The translations under genes and the position numbers were made by a program. Positions 59,378 to 64,000 of a DNA stretch of 64,000 bases are shown here, one piece after another (position 1 is the first letter of the stretch; each line of letters starts with the position of its first letter). Source of the DNA: Methylobacterium sp. WL119 (GTDB lineage: Bacteria > Pseudomonadota > Alphaproteobacteria > Rhizobiales > Beijerinckiaceae); contig NZ_VRUU01000002.1 of the NCBI RefSeq assembly GCF_008039875.1, positions 1 to 64,000 of the forward strand, given 5' to 3'. The notes beneath the pieces are model-generated. The model was not told the origin of the DNA. It saw only the letters and a program-made list of their open reading frames with translations, and made no database searches.

Positions 59378-59463
59378 GTGCAGGTCTCCGGTATCGGCGC
59401 GCTGGGTGCGCGCATCCGGGCGTGCCCTCCCTCGAGGCAGGCAGGATCTCGCACCGCCAAGCC

Positions 59464-59483
59464 GATTGTGCAATGCAACAATC
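59464..59483. promoter_or_regulatory. Palindromic operator candidate in a divergent promoter region
   Basis: Perfect arms GATTGT and ACAATC flank GCAATGCA. It lies 87 bp before the acetyltransferase start and 181 bp before zapE, inside an unusually A/T-rich stretch. The symmetry and 14-bp centre spacing fit a dimeric repressor, but no regulator is identified. Confidence 0.4.
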
Positions 59484-59663
59484 TGTCGTCGCGTCGCGTC
59501 GCCAGGGCTGACATGCACCCAGGGGATGGAACCACTTCTGTTGCATCGCGGTGCGACGCGGGGTTGATCGACCCGCCCGCGCGCGGCAGACGGTTGGGAC
59601 GGGTCCCGCGTTGCAGCACCGCGCGGATGCCGAGCAGGATCCCGTGGTCGTGAGCCGGAAGCC

Positions 59664-60893
59664 GTGAGCCCAACCTCGCCGAGCCATGCGCCCTCCGCCG
59701 ATGCGCGCAGCGGTGCGCTTTCTCCCGGCCCCGTCCACGATCGCTACGAGGCGCTGATCGCCTCCGGCGCGATCGAGCGCGACCCGGCCCAGGCGCGGCT
59801 GGTGCGCGCCCTCGACCGCCTGGTCCTCGACCTCGAGCGGAGGCGTCGCGCCAAGAAGGGCAGCGCGCTCGGCTGGCTGTTCTCGCGGAAGGACAGCGTC
59901 GGGCCGCCGAAGGGCCTCTACATCTGGGGCTCGGTCGGGCGCGGCAAGACCATGCTCATGGACCTGTTCCACGAGGCCGCCCCCGGGCCGAAGCGCCGCG
60001 TCCACTTCCACGGCTTCCTCGCCGACGCGCACGAGCGCATCCACGCCTACCGCCAGGCGCTGAAGCGCGGCGAGGTGAAGGGCGACGATCCGATCGGCCC
60101 CGTCGCCGACGCGCTCGCCGACGAGGCGACGCTGCTGTGCTTCGACGAGTTCACGGTCACCGACATCGCCGACGCGATGATCCTCGGCCGGCTGTTCGGT
60201 GCGCTGTTCAGGCGCGGCGTGACGGTGGTCGCGACCTCGAACGTCGAGCCGGACCGCCTCTACGAGGGCGGCCTCAACCGCGCGCTGTTCCTGCCCTTCG
60301 TCGAGGAGCTGAAGGACCGGGTCGAGGTGCTGCGCCTGGATTCGCGCACGGATTTCCGCCTGGAGAAGCTCGGCGGCGCACCGGTCTACCATGTGCCCGC
60401 GGACGCGGAGGCCCGGGCCGCGATCGATGCCGCGTTCAAGGGGCTGACCGGGAAGGCCAAGGGCCGGTCGGCGACGATCGCCGTGCACGGCCGCGCCGTG
60501 CCGGTGCCGCAGGAGGCGGCCGGCGTCGCCCGGTTCTCCTTCGCCGACCTCTGCGCCCAGCCGCTCGGCGCCTCCGACTACATGGCGGTCGCCCGGGCCT
60601 TCCACACGGTGATCGTCGAGGACATCCCGGTGATGGGCGAGCAGAACCGCAACGAGTGCAAGCGCTTCATCACCCTGATCGACACCCTGTACGACCGCCA
60701 CGTGAAGCTCGTCGCCTCGGCCGCGGCGGAAGCGCAGGACCTCTACACGGTCCGCGAGGGCCGCGAGGCCTTCGAGTTCGACCGCACCGTGTCCCGGCTG
60801 ATCGAGATGCGATCGACCGAATACCTCGCCCTGCCGCATGGACGGGCGGATTCGGAAGCCTCCGGCGCCACGACCGGCCTCGTCGAGACCTGA
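59664..60893 (+). CDS. zapE: Cell division ATPase ZapE (AFG1/LACE1 family)
   Basis: 409 residues with a GTG start. Walker A GSVGRGKT is at residues 89-96, after GLYIW. VHFHGFLADAHERIH, LCFDEFTVTDIADAMILGRL (Walker B) and VVATSNVEPDRLYEGGLNR are diagnostic. ZapE associates with the Z-ring under low oxygen or heat in E. coli, and the mitochondrial relative AFG1 handles respiratory chain proteins. The final ~15 residues are polar. Confidence 0.94.
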   Translation: MSPTSPSHAPSADARSGALSPGPVHDRYEALIASGAIERDPAQARLVRALDRLVLDLERRRRAKKGSALGWLFSRKDSVGPPKGLYIWGSVGRGKTMLMDLFHEAAPGPKRRVHFHGFLADAHERIHAYRQALKRGEVKGDDPIGPVADALADEATLLCFDEFTVTDIADAMILGRLFGALFRRGVTVVATSNVEPDRLYEGGLNRALFLPFVEELKDRVEVLRLDSRTDFRLEKLGGAPVYHVPADAEARAAIDAAFKGLTGKAKGRSATIAVHGRAVPVPQEAAGVARFSFADLCAQPLGASDYMAVARAFHTVIVEDIPVMGEQNRNECKRFITLIDTLYDRHVKLVASAAAEAQDLYTVREGREAFEFDRTVSRLIEMRSTEYLALPHGRADSEASGATTGLVET

Positions 60894-61082
60894 TGCGGCT
60901 TCGCGGCCGCCCGAGCTTCGACGGGTAAGGCTTCGACAACCGCCCCGTCCCGTCTATGTCTGCGCAGGTCGCCTCGGCACGTCGCCGGGCCGATCCGAGG
61001 CGCCCGAGATGATCACCGATACGAAACACCCGCTCGCCGCGGGTGGTGCTGCGATGCGGGGCGGGTTCGGGATGGTCGTCGC

Positions 61083-64000
61083 GTGGTGAGCCCCCGATCG
61101 ATCTCGTTCCTGCGTCGGTCGAACTGGCGCCGCGCACGGCCCTTCGCCGGGCTGCTCGGCTCGCCGGTCGCCTTCGGCCTCCTGATCGTCGCCCTGGTGG
61201 CGGGTGGCTGGAACTACGTCGGCGGCGAGGCGAGCCGCGCGGCGGTCGCGGCCGGAAACACCCGGATCTCAGGGCTCGAGCGGCTGCTCTCGGCGGTGAA
61301 GGACCTCGAGACCGGCGAGCGCGGCTACGTCCTCGTCGGCGGCGACGTCTACCTCGAGCCCTACCAGAAGGCGCTCGGCGCGATCGACACCGGTCTCACC
61401 GGGCTCGGCAGCCTCGCCCAGGTGCCGCTGCGCCAGGGCGGGACGTCCCTTGCCGCTCTCATCGCGGACAAGCGCGACTTCGCGGCCCGGGTCGTCGCCG
61501 CGCGGCGGGACGTGAGCTTCGATGCGGCGACCGAGATCGTCCGCACCGGCGTCGGCAAGCAGCAGATGGACGCGATCCGCGCCGAGACCGCCGGATTGCA
61601 GGCCTCGATCGCCCGGCGAATGGAGGCCGATCGCAGCCGCGACGCAGCGCGTTCCCTGCTGCTGTCGATCCTCACGGCGGTCTGCGCGGTCGTGGCGATC
61701 GTGCTCCTCGCCCGCCTCGCCCTCGTCCGCCGCCGGGAGGCGATGCGGATGTCGGGCCTGCTTGACGGGGTGCTCGCCAATGCCCCCGTCGGCCTCGGCT
61801 TCCTCGACCGCGATCTCAAGATCCGCCACATGAACCGGGCACTGGCGGTGATGAGCGAGCGCGGCTTCGGCGCCGACCTCGGCGCCCCGATCTGGGCGAT
61901 GCTGCCGACCCTCGCCGACGCCCTGGGTCCGAAGCTCGCCGCGGCCCTCCACGAAGGGCTGGTGACGCCCGACGTGCCGGTCGCCGTCCCGACGCCCTCG
62001 GCACCCGGCGGCGTGCGCCGCTTCTCAATGAGCTTCTATCCCCTCCGCGGCACCTCCTCTGAGGTCGAGCCGGCGATCGAGGGCGTCGGCATCGTCGTTC
62101 TCGACGAGACCCTGCGCTGGATGGTCGAGGAGCGCATGCGCCGCAGCGAGGAGCGCTTCCGCTCGCTGATCGAAGCGAGCGCGTCGATCGTCTGGACCGC
62201 GACGGCCGAGGGTACCCTGCACCCGCGGCAGGCCTCCTGGACGCGCTTCACCGGCCAGGACGACGCGGCCTATGGCGGCGAGGGCTTCCTCGACGCGATC
62301 CACGTGGACGACCGGGGGCATACGGCCGAGGCCTGGACCGTGGCGGTCTCGACACTGCAGCCCTACGAGACCGAGCACCGCCTGCGCCGGGCCGACGGCG
62401 AGTACCGCCACATGGCGGTGCGCGCCGTGCCGATCCTCGCCGAGGACGGGCGCCTGCGGGAATGGGTCGGCACGCATACCGACATCACCGAGCGCAAGGC
62501 GGCCGAGGCCGCCGTCGAGGCGGCTCGTCAGGCGGCGGAGGACGCCAACCGCGCCAAGAGCCAGTTCCTGGCTAACATGAGCCACGAGCTGCGCACGCCG
62601 CTTTCCGCGGTGATCGGCTATTCCGAGATGCTGCAGGAGGAGCTGGAAGACCTCGGCGAGCCCTCGCTGATCGCCGACATGAAGAAGATCGAGTCGAACG
62701 CCCGCCACCTTCTCGGGCTGATCAACGACGTCCTCGACCTGTCGAAGATCGAGGCCGAGCGCGTGGAGATCTACGCCGAGGACTTCTCCGTCGCCGAGGT
62801 CGTGGCCGAGGTCGCCGCCACGGTCGAGGGTCTGATCGCCAAGAAGGAGAACGCTCTCGACCTGACGATCGCCGAGGACGTCGGCACGGCGCATACCGAC
62901 GTGACCAAGCTGCGCCAGTGCCTGATCAACCTTCTGAGCAACGCGGCGAAGTTCACCGAGAACGGTCGCATCGGCCTCGCCGTGACGCGCGATGCGGAGG
63001 CCAGGCTCTGCTTCGCGGTCAGCGATACCGGGATCGGGATGACCGACGAGCAGGTCGGGCGGCTGTTCGAGCGCTTCACCCAGGCCGACGCCTCCACGAC
63101 CCGACGCTTCGGCGGCACCGGGCTCGGCCTCTCGATCACCCGCGCCTTCGCCGAGCTGCTGGGCGGCACCGTCGAGGTCGCGAGCCGGGAGGGCGCAGGC
63201 AGCACCTTCACGCTGATCCTGCCGGCGCAGTTCTCCGGCCCCGACGCCGGAGCGGCACACGGGGAGGATACGGCGGTGGGAAACCGCATCCTCGTCATCG
63301 ACGACGATGCGGCGACGCGCGACCTGCTCGCGCGCTTCCTCGAGAAGGAAGGCTTCGTCGTCTCCACGGCGGAGGACGGACGCCAGGGCCTGGAACGGGC
63401 CAGGGCCCTGCGTCCCCGCGCGATCCTCCTCGACGTGACCATGCCGCGGATGGACGGCTGGTCGGTGCTGCGCGCGCTCCGGGCCGACCCCGAGCTCGGC
63501 GCGACGCCGATCATCATGGTGACGGTGCTCGACGAGCAGAACCTCGCCTTCTCGCTCGGCGCCACCGACTACCTGCACAAGCCGATCGAGTGGGGGCACC
63601 TCAAGGCCGTCACCGACCGGTTCCGTCCCGGCAATGCCGAGGGACCGATCCTCGTCGTCGAGGACGATCCCGACGCCCGCGAGCGCGTGACGACCTTCCT
63701 AGAACGCGAGGGCTTTCCGGTGCGCTCGGCCGAGCACGGCAAAATCGCGCTGGAGGAGGTGGCGCGGGAGAAGCCCGCCCTCGTTCTCCTCGACCTGATG
63801 ATGCCGGAGATGGACGGCTTCGGCTTCCTGCGCGCCCTGCGGACGCGGGCGGAGTGGCGCGACATCCCCGTGGTGGTGCTCACCGCCAAGGACATCACGG
63901 CCGAGGACCGACGCCGGCTCGCCGGGCAGGCGGACCGGGTGATCAGCAAGGGCTCGGTCAGCCTGTCGGACCTGGCTCAGGAGGTGCGGGGTCTGGTGGG
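61083..64000 (+). CDS. CHASE3 hybrid sensor histidine kinase (partial)
   Basis: Open at the right edge, 972 codons visible. An N-terminal membrane helix (~20-40) is followed by a CHASE3 sensor (RISGLERLLSAVKDLETGER), a second helix (~195-218), two PAS-like regions, a dimerisation domain with phospho-acceptor His501 in SHELRTPLSAVIGY, an ATPase with GTGLGLSI, a first receiver (Asp784 in ILLDVTMP) and a second receiver (Asp904 in LLDLMMPEMDG) cut by the window end. It begins GTG-GTG at 61083/61086; the second start overlaps the stop of a possible 26-codon leader. It probably feeds a phosphorelay. Confidence 0.9.
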   Translation, partial: MVSPRSISFLRRSNWRRARPFAGLLGSPVAFGLLIVALVAGGWNYVGGEASRAAVAAGNTRISGLERLLSAVKDLETGERGYVLVGGDVYLEPYQKALGAIDTGLTGLGSLAQVPLRQGGTSLAALIADKRDFAARVVAARRDVSFDAATEIVRTGVGKQQMDAIRAETAGLQASIARRMEADRSRDAARSLLLSILTAVCAVVAIVLLARLALVRRREAMRMSGLLDGVLANAPVGLGFLDRDLKIRHMNRALAVMSERGFGADLGAPIWAMLPTLADALGPKLAAALHEGLVTPDVPVAVPTPSAPGGVRRFSMSFYPLRGTSSEVEPAIEGVGIVVLDETLRWMVEERMRRSEERFRSLIEASASIVWTATAEGTLHPRQASWTRFTGQDDAAYGGEGFLDAIHVDDRGHTAEAWTVAVSTLQPYETEHRLRRADGEYRHMAVRAVPILAEDGRLREWVGTHTDITERKAAEAAVEAARQAAEDANRAKSQFLANMSHELRTPLSAVIGYSEMLQEELEDLGEPSLIADMKKIESNARHLLGLINDVLDLSKIEAERVEIYAEDFSVAEVVAEVAATVEGLIAKKENALDLTIAEDVGTAHTDVTKLRQCLINLLSNAAKFTENGRIGLAVTRDAEARLCFAVSDTGIGMTDEQVGRLFERFTQADASTTRRFGGTGLGLSITRAFAELLGGTVEVASREGAGSTFTLILPAQFSGPDAGAAHGEDTAVGNRILVIDDDAATRDLLARFLEKEGFVVSTAEDGRQGLERARALRPRAILLDVTMPRMDGWSVLRALRADPELGATPIIMVTVLDEQNLAFSLGATDYLHKPIEWGHLKAVTDRFRPGNAEGPILVVEDDPDARERVTTFLEREGFPVRSAEHGKIALEEVAREKPALVLLDLMMPEMDGFGFLRALRTRAEWRDIPVVVLTAKDITAEDRRRLAGQADRVISKGSVSLSDLAQEVRGLV

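Noticed and set aside
60838..61089. 83-codon frame between zapE and the hybrid kinase
   Set aside because: Its first part overlaps the zapE end and is Pro/Arg-rich; only the last 26 codons were kept as a possible leader.

Overview
The window is about 64 kb of very GC-rich (roughly 70%), densely coding chromosomal DNA. It fits an alphaproteobacterium of the order Hyphomicrobiales (Rhizobiales), most likely Methylobacterium-like. The clues are a DUF3572-divK-pleD cluster, an Irr iron regulator divergent from fabA-fabB-fabI, an EipB-type envelope protein, a Kup potassium transporter, NDUFAF5- and NDUFA9-like proteins, and sigma-EcfG (general stress) promoter motifs. I saw no tRNA, rRNA, insertion sequence, prophage or CRISPR array. 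This is core chromosome, not an accessory island.

Layout. 1-10.7 kb: the end of an acetamidase/formamidase-like gene, a fused MFS/spermidine-synthase protein, then a mostly minus-strand block holding both late GMP-synthesis enzymes (guaB, guaA), rsmB, panE, an esterase and a lipoprotein. 10.9-15.1 kb: transporters and small membrane proteins, ending in a YqaE/Pmp3 peptide with an EcfG-type promoter. 15.2-20.9 kb: an L,D-transpeptidase lipoprotein, a DUF1796 protein coupled to accA, the c-di-GMP/cell-cycle regulators pleD and divK, and DUF3572. 20.9-27.6 kb: EipB, an ABC exporter, a ComEA-like helix-hairpin-helix protein behind a tandem 20-bp repeat, a DUF3016 operon, an enoyl-CoA hydratase and a stub of an acyl-CoA synthetase. 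27.6-35.5 kb: a uracil-DNA glycosylase/5'-nucleotidase/methyltransferase run, hemH, a GGDEF protein with an apparent frameshift, and a PpiC-type foldase. 35.7-43.8 kb: secA, bioD, kup, two CsbD-like stress proteins and an NDUFA9-like protein. 43.8-50 kb: an EI24 membrane protein, an amine oxidase, a Popeye-like membrane cyclic-nucleotide-binding protein, an SLGxNC protein, a D-2-hydroxyacid dehydrogenase and an SH3 protein. 50-64 kb: irr, fabABI, many small proteins, DUF6880, an NDUFAF5-like methyltransferase, ComF, a GNAT enzyme, zapE and a CHASE3 hybrid histidine kinase that runs off the end.

Together these genes serve GMP synthesis, fatty-acid synthesis (accA, fabA, fabB, fabI), heme and iron (hemH, irr), envelope maintenance (L,D-transpeptidase, EipB, secA, foldase) and cell-cycle/second-messenger signalling (pleD, divK, GGDEF protein). 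The most coherent signal not explained by gene calls is a set of EcfG-type promoters (GGAAC-N16-CGTT or a one-base variant) directly upstream of four small genes spread across the window. Two of those genes are of uncharacterised type. I found no clear new multi-gene system. The most unusual single items are the frameshifted GGDEF gene, the apparent CTG start of rsmB, a tandem operator-like repeat, two distant proteins sharing an SLGxxC module, and the Popeye-like protein.
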